Assembly: GCA_012295275.1 (NCBI GenBank)
Contig: CM022671.1
Span: forward strand, 1,695,832 to 1,759,831
Source: Chrysomallon squamiferum
Taxonomy: Eukaryota; Mollusca; Gastropoda; Neomphalida; Peltospiridae
Reading direction: 5' to 3'
DNA length: 64,000 nucleotides
Shown here: piece after piece, positions 29,616 through 39,766 of the stretch
Layout of the letters: each line of letters begins with the position of its first letter
Numbering within the stretch: position 1 is the stretch's first letter
The notes under the pieces: generated by a model
Seen by the model: only the letters and a program-made list of their open reading frames with translations
What the model was told of the DNA's origin: nothing
Database searches by the model: none
Translations under genes and position numbers: made by a program

Positions 29616-29650
<35 letters not shown>

Positions 29651-29666
29651 GAACAGTAACAGTAGC

Positions 29667-29698
<32 letters not shown>

Positions 29699-30723
29699 CA
29701 GTAACAGTAGCAATAATAACAATAATAACGTATTCTTCTTCATCATCTTCTTCTTATTATTATTATTATCATCATCAACAATGTCTACCATCAGTTAAAC
29801 GAAAGGAAACAAGTTTGAGAAAATGCTGATCCCGGAAACAAAGAGGCTAAGAAGAGGTCTACCTGCAAACTGGTTAACCAGTCGAATCAAGGCTAGAACG
29901 GCGTGCTCTTTTTGAATTCTGTTCATGTCTATCTGCTCTGACCACTCACAGTCGCCCAGTCCATCGTGTCCGTAATAGTGACCGTGTTCCATCTGCGAGA
30001 GCAATGGCTTCTCAGCTCCTCTGAAAACTGGAATCTGAAATCAGAACACTTATAATTTATACATTTATGTACAAAACACTGGCATGCAGTCACAAGAATT
30101 ACCTCTTACTTCGACAGTTACAAAGCTTAAAATACTTTTGTTTATTATTTATAAAATTATATCTAGTTCAGTTCCCAGTTAATAATTTCTTTTTCCCTAT
30201 TATTCTGTTCTCTCCGTTCCTTATAACAAATAATCTGATTCAGTTCTCTCTCTCCTTTCCCTCCTCTCAGCCTCCCTTTCCTCATATGCCTCTCTCACCC
30301 TTCTTCTGCCACACACACACTCACACTCTCTCACACTCTCACACTCACACTCTCACACTCTCACACTCTCTCACATTCTCTCACATTCTCACTAGCACTC
30401 ACTCACTCACACTCTCTCACACTCTCTCACACTCTCACACACTCTCACACTCTCACACTCTCTCACACTCTCACACTCTCTCACACTCTCTCACACTCAC
30501 ACTCTCTCACACACTCTCTCACACTCATATATATATAACTTACGTCCGACTTGCCGCACACATCTAGAACTCTCAACGTATTTCTGCAGACGTTGTCCAC
30601 GGTGGTGTTTCCATTTACGCACGTGATGGCCAGCACTTCCATGTCTGGATGCTGTACTGCCAACATGATCGCCAGAGCATCGTCATTACCAGTGTCCACG
30701 TCAATGATGAGTTTCTTACGCAT
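23882..30723 (-). CDS. Inosine-uridine-type nucleoside hydrolase with duplicated exons 4 and 5
   Basis: Members of this family cut the N-glycosidic bond of ribonucleosides in purine/pyrimidine salvage. Shared exons are exon 1 30544-30723, exon 2 29863-30034 and exon 3 29397-29513; then exon 4a 28385-28518 or 4b 27077-27216; then terminal exon 5a 26062-26385 or 5b 23882-24208. Exon 1 begins MRKKLIIDVDTGNDDALA, with the family's calcium-binding DxDxxxDD cluster. Exon 2 has HGHYYGHDGLGD, exon 3 LGPMTNIALA and FVMGGN, exon 4 the E-x-NF..DPE motif, and exon 5 the C-terminal CD motif (Cys where bacterial and protozoal inosine-uridine enzymes have His). Isoform 4a+5a is 308 residues and 4b+5b is 311, both normal for the family. 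A CAG just before the ATG suggests a leader intron. Two neighbouring genes, one having lost its first three exons, is the alternative to alternative splicing. Substrate preference cannot be read. Confidence 0.9.
24222..24360. repeat. (AAT)n then (CAY)n tract abutting the exon 5b acceptor
   Basis: About 24 AAT units (24226-24298) followed by CAC/CAT triplets to about 24355. On the transcribed strand this reads (GTG/ATG)n then (ATT)n and ends about 14 bases before the exon 5b acceptor. Confidence 0.95.
24361..26061. other. Stretch between hydrolase exons 5b and 5a
   Basis: No additional hydrolase exon (no G-x-G-N or E-x-N-F type segment) is recognisable on the minus strand, so 5b has no exon 4 of its own here. 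The sequence is AT-rich with GT, AT, GAAT and AAT/AAAT repeats. The end next to 26061 is probably the 3' UTR of the 5a isoform. Confidence 0.55.
26062..26385 (-). CDS. Nucleoside hydrolase exon 5a (terminal, proximal copy)
   Basis: Encodes 107 residues and a stop, beginning DMYDKFINMG after a good acceptor (TTACTTTCAG). Conserved pieces are GFRPCDLVAVAAVVD and ELNGQLTRGQIVADH. The phase (0) is the same as 5b, so either terminal exon can follow 4a or 4b in frame. Confidence 0.88.
   Translation of the reverse strand, partial: DMYDKFINMGTRKSAFIGKIFTKCIKNSRKRELGFRPCDLVAVAAVVDYSIVTTSVDLYAVIELNGQLTRGQIVADHRGLMNMAPNVRVFKTYDMERITELTLNMLR
26657..26714. repeat. (ATT)n microsatellite
   Basis: About 18 ATT units in the intron between exons 4b and 5a. 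Confidence 0.95.
26912..26992. repeat. Poly(A) run followed by (AAT)n
   Basis: About 43 A residues then about 12 AAT units. On the transcribed strand this is an ATT tract then a 43-base U run beginning about 85 bases after the exon 4b donor. A retroposon tail is possible, but no element body is recognised. Confidence 0.9.
27077..27216 (-). CDS. Nucleoside hydrolase exon 4b (alternative to 4a)
   Basis: 140 bases, phase 1 in and 0 out. It encodes GHGNVTRAAEFNFVIDPE and further residues to NAFPW, in frame with exon 3. The Gly-x-Gly-Asn and Glu-Phe-Asn-Phe...Asp-Pro-Glu pattern is the family consensus, so this copy is the more orthodox of the two. The donor (TGG|GTATGA) and acceptor (TGTTCCAG) are both good. 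Confidence 0.88.
27241..27332 (-). repeat. Minisatellite of CTAAC branch-point-like motifs upstream of exon 4b
   Basis: Six copies of a 15/16-base unit, alternating 15 and 16 so that the higher-order period is 31. On the transcribed strand each unit reads CTAACTGCGCTTTTT(T). CTAAC fits the metazoan branch-point consensus and each copy carries its own T tract. The last copy places its candidate branch A at 27248, about 31 bases before the exon 4b acceptor, which is a normal branch-point distance. Confidence 0.85.
27430..27605. repeat. ATGA/GGAT tetranucleotide-type repeat
   Basis: Imperfect repeats of atgaatgg, ggatgaat and ggat in the intron between 4a and 4b, followed by T-rich, ATT and AT tracts to about 27730. 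Confidence 0.9.
28385..28518 (-). CDS. Nucleoside hydrolase exon 4a (alternative to 4b)
   Basis: 134 bases, phase 1 in and 0 out. It encodes GKGRVSLAAEHNFYCDPEAA and on to TVFAW. It aligns over its whole length with exon 4b, ending at the same Trp. It departs from consensus at Gly-Lys-Gly-Arg (usually Gly-x-Gly-Asn) and at His in E-H-N-F, while it keeps the better DPEAA. The donor TGG|GTTCGT is poor. The reading frame is intact, so it may be functional, but a weak donor and changed motif leave room for a decaying exon. Confidence 0.82.
29612..29736. repeat. (AAT)n tracts with AACAGTAAC interruptions
   Basis: Two AAT tracts (about 29614-29650 and 29668-29695) separated and followed by near-identical gaacagtaacagtagc segments, in the intron between exons 2 and 3. 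Open frames across it translate to Asn, Ile or Leu runs and are artefacts. Confidence 0.95.
30310..30530. repeat. CACTCT-type satellite beside the exon 1 donor of the hydrolase
   Basis: About 220 bases of mixed CAC, TCT and CTCA units. On the transcribed strand this is a GUGAGA-rich tract starting about 14 bases after the exon 1 donor GTAAGT. It contains many GTGAG strings that look like decoy donors. Confidence 0.92.
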
Positions 30724-32999
30724 TGTGTTTACCTGTGAAAGGAACGACAACCGTTCTCTTTGTTCTTATTATAAATGTCTAGAAGGATGTATTTATCTTA
30801 CTTTAATAATATATTTAAGAAAAAAAAATTCTTATCTTCTTCTATTTTTTTTTTTTTAATTATTTTATAAAAATATTGACATAATTTTTTAATGTTTCTG
30901 TTGGATAATAGCAAAAACAATCACGCAAAAACATTAACAAACTTATTTTTAACATTTACGAGTCGAAAAAAAATTCTGATGAAAATGGTGCCAAAATGCA
31001 TGCATAATGAGACTATTATTACCTTCAAATAAATTTATTTATTTATTATTAAGTAATAAATATGATTCCTCAGATATCGCCGTCATAAACTTTTGACTAT
31101 AATATTTTACTTTGTCGTTCTTTATAAATCCTCCTTTGAATAATCACAATTAAAATGTACTTCGCACATTATCTTCACGCAAAAATGAACTGAAAATTAT
31201 TTCTACTTATAACACTTTCTTTGTCAGCCTATAACAACCACTACTAATATTACTACAAACGAAAGTACCACGTTTTTAAATTTATATAACTTTTTATAAA
31301 GAATCATCAAAACTTACTTTCTGTATCTGAACCAATTTCAGCAACTGCAACAAGTGCTACTACGATTACTAAAACTACAACAGCTTCTAACACCAAAAGG
31401 AAAAAACACAACTATACGCCTTACAACGAACTGTATAAAAGATCTTTCAGACTTAGCTTTTCGACTACCTAAAGCACTACTAGCTTCCTCGGATTAATAG
31501 CTCAGAACCATCATCAGTAACACAAAAAGGTAAAATACTATTTATTCCAAACACAGCTGTCACTGTGATTACCATAATCTACATTTGTATGGCATAAACC
31601 ATGTAATTATACACTGCATAAGATGGAAATAATAATACAGCTTGGGTCCATAACAAAAGCACGCCAAAAATGCAACCGCACGATCTCGTGCTCAGACGAA
31701 TGAAAGCCTTATAAATAATTAAATTACATGATGACGACTTAATTGCTCATTTAACTGATATAAATATACACATCTCCAGTTTGCCATAATTACAATTACT
31801 AAAGTGATTGAAAACAACGGCAAAAACTACAGCAATAACGTAATATTAATAATAACTCCTGTAATTTTTGTTTTCCTTAGCAGATTAGCGACTTTTATAA
31901 TAATAACAAAACGCATCATTTTCTCAAAGAAAAATGTCACAAAGAGATAAAAATGTAAATATAATAAACTAATTAATGGAGATGTTTTCTGCTGTTGTCT
32001 GGCACTGATCCAAGTGTTTTCAGAATTCCTCTACTCCACAGTTTGGCACTCTGTTAGTGCATTTCATTCGTGTGAACTTTTAAAACCATTTTCATTTTCA
32101 CAAAATATTTAGTATAATATATGCATGCAAGTGGATATCTACGGAAAATAGCGCCTATGGCAACCTCTGAAATTACAGCCGCGACCAGACATCTGATACA
32201 CACGTTTTACATAACTTTACAGTGAATTGAGTAATAGAAACTGCTAATTACCGTCATCGAACTACCTAAGACTCGTCACTGCATAATGTCCGAAATCCCT
32301 TAAACGATGTGTCGCGATTCAGCAAACCACTGGTCCGGTTTGGCTCAGTGGCGTGCAGAGTTCTGGTGATGTTCGGGGGCAACTCCTTGATTGTCTGCCC
32401 CAAAGATTCAGGAGTCAGGTGACAACTTTTAGTAAACACTTCATATTAATTATTACAATTGACATGATAAAGTTTTAATTTAAAGGTAATGAAAAGTAAG
32501 TCTTTCTTATTTTGAAATTTTATTTGACATAAACAGTTAAAATGAAATACTGTATTGTCAATTATTAAAAACTGATAATTTAAATAAACTTACAGGTTTT
32601 TTTCCCGTTACATTTGAAAACAGTTTTTATATTAATTCAATTAGTTGTCGGAAGTCATGAAACGGAAATAACAAATGAAGGGAGTTGTACGATATAAAAT
32701 AATGTATTAGAAACGCAACTGTTCTTGTAATTATTTACGGATATTGAAATATATTTGTTAAATTAAGACATTTTACATCAATTCTGAAAATAATCATTAA
32801 TGTTTCTTTTCAGATAATTTACAGGATAGATTTTGAAAATATTGTACAATGAACGGCCCCTAAAGGAACACTAAACGTTGCAGGTGCGTTCCGCCATTTG
32901 ATAAACATTGTATTTCTTTGTGAAAATCCATTGCATCCTAAAAGATTTATTGTAAAGATTGTTCTATTTAGCTCAAAATTAGTACATTTGGTTATCAAT
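30724..32999. other. Head-to-head interval between the hydrolase and SNRPD3
   Basis: About 2.3 kb with no recognisable exon and few microsatellites. It should hold the two divergent promoters. The part just before the SNRPD3 start (about 32865-32900) has ccgccatttg, which resembles a YY1-type motif common at housekeeping promoters. A short string at 32349-32362 matches 51-64. No TATA box could be argued. Confidence 0.45.
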
Positions 33000-35900
33000 A
33001 TGTCAATTGGTGTGCCAATTAAAGTCCTGCACGAAGCAGAAGGACACATTATTACTTGTGAAACGACTACGGGAGAAGTGTATCGCGGGAAGCTTGTCGA
33101 AGCAGAAGATAATATGAATTGTCAAATGGCTAGCATTACGTGTACAGGTAGGGACGGCAGTGTATCACAACTGGAAAATGTTTATATTAGAGGCAGCAAA
33201 ATCAGATTTTTAATATTACCAGACATGCTTAAAAATGCACCTATGTTCAGAAAAGTTGGTGGAAGTAGAGGTGGTGGTGGAGCAGGAAGAGGGAAATCAG
33301 CAATTCTTCGAGCCCAAGGTATTTTTATTTATTTGTTTTATCATAATTACACATAACATTAAATATAGGTGTGTCAGTATGTGATAAAAGTTTCAACAAT
33401 AAAATTCGCTAGAATTTGTCCTGAATAATTTTTGGAGAAACTGAACCGTTTCAGTCCTTTAACAACATAAACACTGAATATATCATATACTATATAATAT
33501 ATTTAGTATATAGTTTCAAATGAATATACATGTATTATATGTCAAAATGAAGTTTTTGATGAGTTCTATAGCTATGAAGTATTTTAAGCATGTTCTTAAC
33601 ACTTTGTGACATTGGGCCTTTTGAATATTAATTAGTTGCACTAATTAGTTCAAATGTACCTTACTTCTGTTTTACTCAAAAACTCGATAGAAACCGAACC
33701 AGTATACAAAAATATCATTTTTCAAGCATTTTGCTAACATTGTCCTTTTTTTAAAACTTAAGTACTTAATAACATTAACTGGCCTTAATCTGCTGTATGA
33801 CCTTATACAGATTTCATAATTATGTATGACCTTTCTTCGTAATTAACATTATTATAGAAAGAAGGTATCTAAAACTGCATTAACTTAGGCATATGATCTA
33901 CATGATCTAGTGATCTACACCAAGCAAATTCTTCTTTGGTGTGTGATCTTTTTTTTTTATTCTTTTTTTTTTATTCTTGGTTTTTTATTCTTTTTCACAG
34001 CATAAATGAAATAAATTATAAGAACAAGGGCTAAAAAGTATTCAAATTTGAATAGTTTTCCTTCATTTCTCCACTGCAACAGTGACATGGTGGAACACTT
34101 TCTTCATCATCTATAAGGCCATTTCTTCATAATTTTTATTTAGCCAACATCTTAATCGAAAGTCTTACTTTCTACTGGATGGCTTTAAAGGACTGCCAAA
34201 GCACGCATAATCCCTCTGAAACATAAAAATCAGCAGAGCCAATTCACCCTTTCTCATCCACATCAAGAACTTGAGGATGTGTCTGCCACATGATGTAGTG
34301 GAGACCATGTTGTCTATGGCCCACTATTATTCAGTTCCTTGTGGTGGGTTAAGGATGTATTGTTACCATGTCTAGTGCTCAGATGCCTTGCCGGTTTCAT
34401 GATCACATCAGATGTAACTGAAGGCTGCTGTAGATGTGAAAACATTGTGCCTTCCTATGATGTCCTGCAAAATGTTTCCTGCCTCTAGCAGGATAAATTA
34501 AACCAATTGGACATTTCAAAATTTCCCCTGCAGCAAACAGTTGCCACAACACCCATGAAGATTTGAATACAGAAGAAGTTTCCACAGAAAGTTATCATTA
34601 GAAATATTAGAAAATCCACCAGAAGCTGCTCAGCCTGGAAGGAAATTCTTCAAAGAAGCACTTTCTGTCACTGGCAGTTTCTAATTGTTTTTGTATTTTT
34701 TTTTTTTTGGCCTGGTGGTTTGTTCAGATTTAGTAATGTGCCAATTTATCTTTTTACTAGTAGGTTTTGATGATTGGCATTCACTGGATGTGAATTACAA
34801 ACAAGGTTTGCAGTGACATGTAGCCCTTGTTACCTTTAGTTTTAAGCCATGGTGAAATATGCTATTGTCACATATTCTTCCTTAACAAGGAAAAATGATA
34901 TCTTTTTCTGACAGCACACTCAGTTGAGTTGTAATTTCTTCTGACAAAAGCTGTAAAGATCTGAAGCATTTCTGATAGTGGCCTTGTGAGTTTCAGTTAC
35001 CCTTTTTGAAGCATTTTCTATGGTACCACCATGAGATTCACTGATATTTTTTCCATGAAGGCATCTAAAGTAATAGTGTCCTGTATATGTATCATTTGCT
35101 ATATTCTGGAAATAATAAGGCAGTTTTGATTTGTACCATCCACTGCATCTTTTACAATTCAAGTTGATTTTATTTTTCAAGTGCTCTGTTACCTTTGTTT
35201 TGATCCAGACTATTGAAAAAAACCCACTATGCTGTCAGTGCTCAATCATGGTTCAAACTTTTTCAATTTTGTCCAGTCATTAAAAACATTTGGGATTTCT
35301 CCAAACTGCCATCTCAGCATCTGTATCAACTTTGTCAATAAGACGTTTATCAATTGACTTAATTTTATTGGTGTTTTCATTTTCATTTCTGGTGTACAAT
35401 CAGTTTTCTCTTCTCCAGAGCAGCAGTTCCTTCATCTGGTCTAATCACATTCTTGTCACTTGAAATGTCCAAGAACCAAGTCTGTTATATAAAATAATAT
35501 GATTGTCTGTCTATAAAATTGGTATGTAGATATAGAAAAGTCTGCTCAAGTCATGTATATGTTTCATTTTGTTTGACCTTCCTTTCTGGGTGTCTCAGAG
35601 GTCTCACCTCATCTCAGTGAATGTGATAAGAAATTGACTTAAAATGTACACATCTAGATCAGTGGTCAATGAGGATATAGTCTTGTAGGTGTTTTTTCTT
35701 TTCATGTTTTTCATTATTTTTTTTTTTGTTTTCTTATTTTTTTTCTTTTTCTTAAAATATTACAAATATGGGCTATGTTATTATTAATTTATGTTTGTAT
35801 AGGTTTTTTTCCAGCACAGGAAATGTTATTTTCCTTTACATTTTCAAAATTAAACTGATCCACTAGTGTTTTATTCCTACAGATTAATATTTCACATTGT

Positions 35901-36148
35901 TATTTTTTATTTTTTATATTTTTTATATTAATCATAGCAGTAAACATTAAAATGTTTTATTACTATGTTTATTTTTCATTAATTTATTATTCTTTGTTTT
36001 TTACTAATTAATTATTATTATTTTTGTTTTTCATTAATTTATGATTCTTTGTTTTTCACTAATTTATTATTTTTCCTTTTTTTCAGCTGCAAGAGGCAGA
36101 GGTCGTTCGGGTGGAGGAAGAGGAAATGTTTTCCAGAGAAGACGTTGA
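33000..36148 (+). CDS. SNRPD3: Small nuclear ribonucleoprotein Sm D3, 2 exons
   Basis: Core Sm protein that pairs with Sm B in the seven-membered ring on U1, U2, U4 and U5 snRNA, essential for pre-mRNA splicing. Exons are 33000-33318 and 36087-36148 (phase 1, GT-AG) and give 126 residues, the length of the human protein. It begins [17 protein letters not shown]. Sm1 covers roughly residues 5-40 ([18 protein letters not shown]) and Sm2 about 55-85 ([17 protein letters not shown]). The tail has GAGRGK, then arginine-glycine repeats ([12 protein letters not shown]), expected sites of symmetric arginine dimethylation that the SMN complex reads, and ends FQRRR. The frame stays open for 34 codons upstream of this ATG, but family conservation begins exactly at this Met. 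The intron is about 2.8 kb and T-rich at its 3' end. The call is close to certain. Confidence 0.98.
33319..36086. other. SNRPD3 intron, with a higher-GC block at about 34080-35660
   Basis: Most of the intron is AT-rich. The block at about 34080-35660 has a more balanced composition and, on the minus strand, short open segments (34403-34585 and 34920-35180). The second has Cys-x2-Cys and His/Cys spacing, but I do not recognise the protein and the frames are broken by stops. A decayed transposable element or pseudogene is possible. Confidence 0.4.
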
Positions 36149-36366
36149 TCAGACATTCATTAAAAATTCATTGAGGAATAATTGTTTCATCAGCTTCCAA
36201 GTTATTTCATTTTCACATTGTTTTCATCAAAAAAATGTCATTTCTAACATTTGAGAGATGTGTAGTATTCATCATTGGGAGATACTGTAATTTAATTCAG
36301 TCAATATGTTTCAGCAGTTGAATATAAAATATTACTACCTTTCAGTTGTTGTCATTTTATATTAAT

Positions 36367-36372
36367 AATAAA
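36367..36372 (+). terminator. Likely polyadenylation signal of SNRPD3
   Basis: AATAAA about 220 bases after the SNRPD3 stop, with a second overlapping A-rich copy beside it. It is the first AATAAA in the 3' flank, as far as I can read. Confidence 0.45.
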
Positions 36373-37514
36373 TAAAAAATTAATAAAAATGTACCTCTTA
36401 TTTTTTAAAAATCTTTTATTTATTTATTGTCAGTATGCTTTTTTATTATTGCACTGTCATCAAAGGCTATGATCTGGGGCTTCTTCTGACTGTTATCAAT
36501 TATCAGTAACGCAGTGTGATAGAAGTGATATCCCATTGTTTCTTTTATACTACTATGAAATGTATTGAGATACAACTTAAAAAATACTCATTCATTCAAC
36601 AAAATTGATCATTTATAATTTCAGACATAATGTCTTCATAACAATCATTTGAACATAGTTCTGATAAAAAGTTAATATAATGATTTTGTTGCAAATACTA
36701 AAATTTGTTCACGTAATCAGTACTTTTAATGACATTAATAACATATCCATTAAAAATAATTTTACAAAATAAAAAAATTTATTACTGAGAGCAAGTCCCA
36801 TACCACTAAACTGATTCATTTTTCAAGGTGGTAAGTCGAAATGGAATTAATTTTGGCAAAATAAATAAAAGTATTTTTCTCACTTGACTATACCTGGCTA
36901 TCTGTAGATCACAAATGCCTGAAATGCATGTTTTACTTAATGAACACTGAAATTTTAAGTCAGAACTCAGGGGTAGCCACTTGTTTCACTTTCAGTATTT
37001 ACCTCTGTGTAATGGTGCCAACATTATTTTGTGCTTAACTGTCAGATTCATTCGTTTTTGTATGCACGTTAAGGTCAGATTCCATGAAACAAAAAAACAA
37101 AAATTTCCTCAACAAAAACAAGTATTGAGATCTGATGATTTTGTGCCAAGACATGAAATGTTACTGTACTGCTCAGATATTTTAACAGCAATAATTATAT
37201 ATAGTTTATTTTTCTTCAAGTACTTTGTTATGTGCAAAATGCCAATTACAGCTAGTGACACTTTCTGATGTATTTAGGGCATTCATTGTTTGCTGTGAGA
37301 AAGTACACCTCAAAGAATCCTAGCTGTATACTTCAGTGTATTTTAAACAAAACCAGCTTCATTCACATTTTCAATGTTTTTGCATTTTTAAGAAACTCGT
37401 ACAGATTTAACTATAAACAGTTTGGTTCCGATTTGTTTTTGTTTTCTTTACTAGATAATTATTTTTTAAACAACAAGACGTGAAAAGAAGACAAACGAAA
37501 CAAAGTATTCAGTA

Positions 37515-37520
37515 TTTATT
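37515..37520 (-). terminator. Tentative distal polyadenylation signal of MED13
   Basis: AATAAA on the minus strand near the far end of the long region downstream of MED13. Many other copies of the hexamer exist closer to the stop, so this marks only the possible limit of a long 3' UTR. Confidence 0.2.
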
Positions 37521-39724
37521 TTTGCACGAGCCAGTAACTGTACAATAAGTACTAGCTACAAAAAATAAGTTACAATCAAATTTTGTTTTCAGTAAATACA
37601 AATATGAGATGATGGATAAATGTGCAATCAATCACAGAATCCTACAACATGCCACCATGGCATCCCAAATCCCGATAATCCCTTGGCAATGTGGGGTCCC
37701 ATCAGATAAAAAACCTGTCAGAATTTGGTCAACATTAATACTGGTTCTACAAAATGCATGCCCTCTCAGTTCCCACACGCTGACTTTAAACAGAAATCTG
37801 TATGCATTAGGATATGTTTATATACACAAGTGGCTGATGACATGAACAAACATATACATATAAGAATCTTTACATGTTGAGCATACTAAACAATATAGTA
37901 TTTTCAAAACATAACATTCCCCAACCGAGATCATTTTCTAGCTAACTAAAAATATATATATATTTATATATATATGTATGTATGTATGTATATGTAGTAT
38001 AAACATCAAATATTGCGTTTGATAAAATTTGGTTTATCAGTTTCCAAACAGATGTAGAAAAAAAAACATTATTTCTCTATTTTTACACAACAATGTTTTT
38101 TAAAAAGACTACTGATGTACCAGCAAGTATCCTGTACAAACAAAAAATGAGGGGAAAGAAGGGATGGGGAATATTTACAAATGACTGCATGTTTTATTAA
38201 TAATACAAATATTTATTACTTTTCATTAACAAATTGATTATTCATAGTAATCTCGAAAAAAAAAAAAAAAGAAAATAATAATAATAATAATATTATAGTG
38301 TAAATGTCAAAATACAACACATACCAATACAGACATTTTTTAGACTAGGAAAGTAACAAATTGTACACAAAAACATACTTGGTCTACAATGCTGCCAAAA
38401 CAATACTGTTTTTCTGCAACAGTGTCTGTAGGTTTTTTATAAAAGTATTTTCTTTTCTTCAAAATTTTTCACAATATTATAAATATACAACATGATAATA
38501 TAATGAATGACAATCTATTCATTTTATTTTATCTGGTTTTTCACTTCACATAGTTGAAGCAATGGCATCAGATCAACTTTATTAATTATTAATATGTGTT
38601 TAAAAAAAAAAAAAGGATTTTACAGATAAAATATAGAACATTTTTGATCTTTTCTATGATTAGTGCATGTATTTTCAAATTAAAAAAATGCCTGGAAGAT
38701 CAAATTTGTGTTCTCAAATCTAATAGTCAAAATATAAAAGTTGTGCTCTTTCCAATAGCCTAAAGACAAATAACATCAAATTATTAACATTAGTATCTAA
38801 TTTGTCATTTTTATTTTTAATAATAATGACATGGACTTGAGATGATCATTTTAAATCAAAATTTGTTAACTAGAAATGAAAATCTGAGGTCATGTGGTCA
38901 TAAATATACCTTTTTTTACAACAATACTGACAATTTTAAAAAAATACATATACATGTGGAGTGTACATTTATTTATCCTAAAATAAATAAATAAATGACT
39001 TTAAAATCAACTTTAAAAATGAATAAATTAATAACTGCCTTTTATAGATGTGCTCATAAGTTATATTTTACACCAAAGGAAAAAAAAAAAATAAATACCA
39101 CAAAATAATAAATTTTCATACTGGATTTAGTAGTATTCATTATTAAAAGTGTGTTTGTTTTTTTCATTTTGTTTTTCATTTGTCATTTGCACATAAAAGT
39201 TTACACTTGAAAAAACAAACCAACCACATAATAAGAAATTCTTCAGCAATTTATACCCTCATAAAGAAAACATCTAAATCAAATGCAGTGTCTTAATATC
39301 AAACTCAGGTTTGTAATCAAGACCAAGGTTTCTTTTTAAAAAAAAGCAATAGCATATAAAATAAAAACAGAAGGCAGCCACAAAAAAAAAAAAAAATTTT
39401 TTTAGGAACCTGCTTAATCTACACATAGCTGTATAAATAAACACAAAAAGCATTTACAGACATTTAGTTTGGCTGCATCAACAGCAAACTTAAGTACAAA
39501 ATAAGATTAAGAAGTATTTGTACAGTGAAATACGTATGAAAACAACAGCACAAGGCCCTCTGATCAAAATCTGTAGAAGAGGAAAAAAAAAACTGCTCCC
39601 AGCGCAGTTGTGGGCAAAATTTTTTAATAAATTCACTGCATTATTTCCAAATAGTTTTGCTAATGTACAAAAATGAAAAATATTAATAAATAAAAGCTAT
39701 TGCCATTTGTTACAAAGTCCTATT

Positions 39725-39728
<4 letters not shown>

Positions 39729-39765
<37 letters not shown>
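39729..39765. repeat. Poly(A) run of about 36 bases
   Basis: A homopolymer tract in the probable MED13 3' flank; it reads poly(U) in a MED13 transcript. Confidence 0.95.

Positions 39766-39766
<1 letters not shown>

Noticed and set aside
32898-32999. In-frame 34-codon extension at the N terminus of SNRPD3
   Set aside because: The extension has no family resemblance, and Sm-D3 conservation begins exactly at the Met at 33000, so it is treated as 5' UTR.
34403-35180. Minus-strand open frames inside the SNRPD3 intron as a nested gene
   Set aside because: No start, splice pattern or recognisable family could be supported; kept only as a finding.
36981-37845. Three open frames between SNRPD3 and MED13
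   Set aside because: They show no family motif, low-complexity AT-rich composition, and a position in probable UTR or intergenic DNA.
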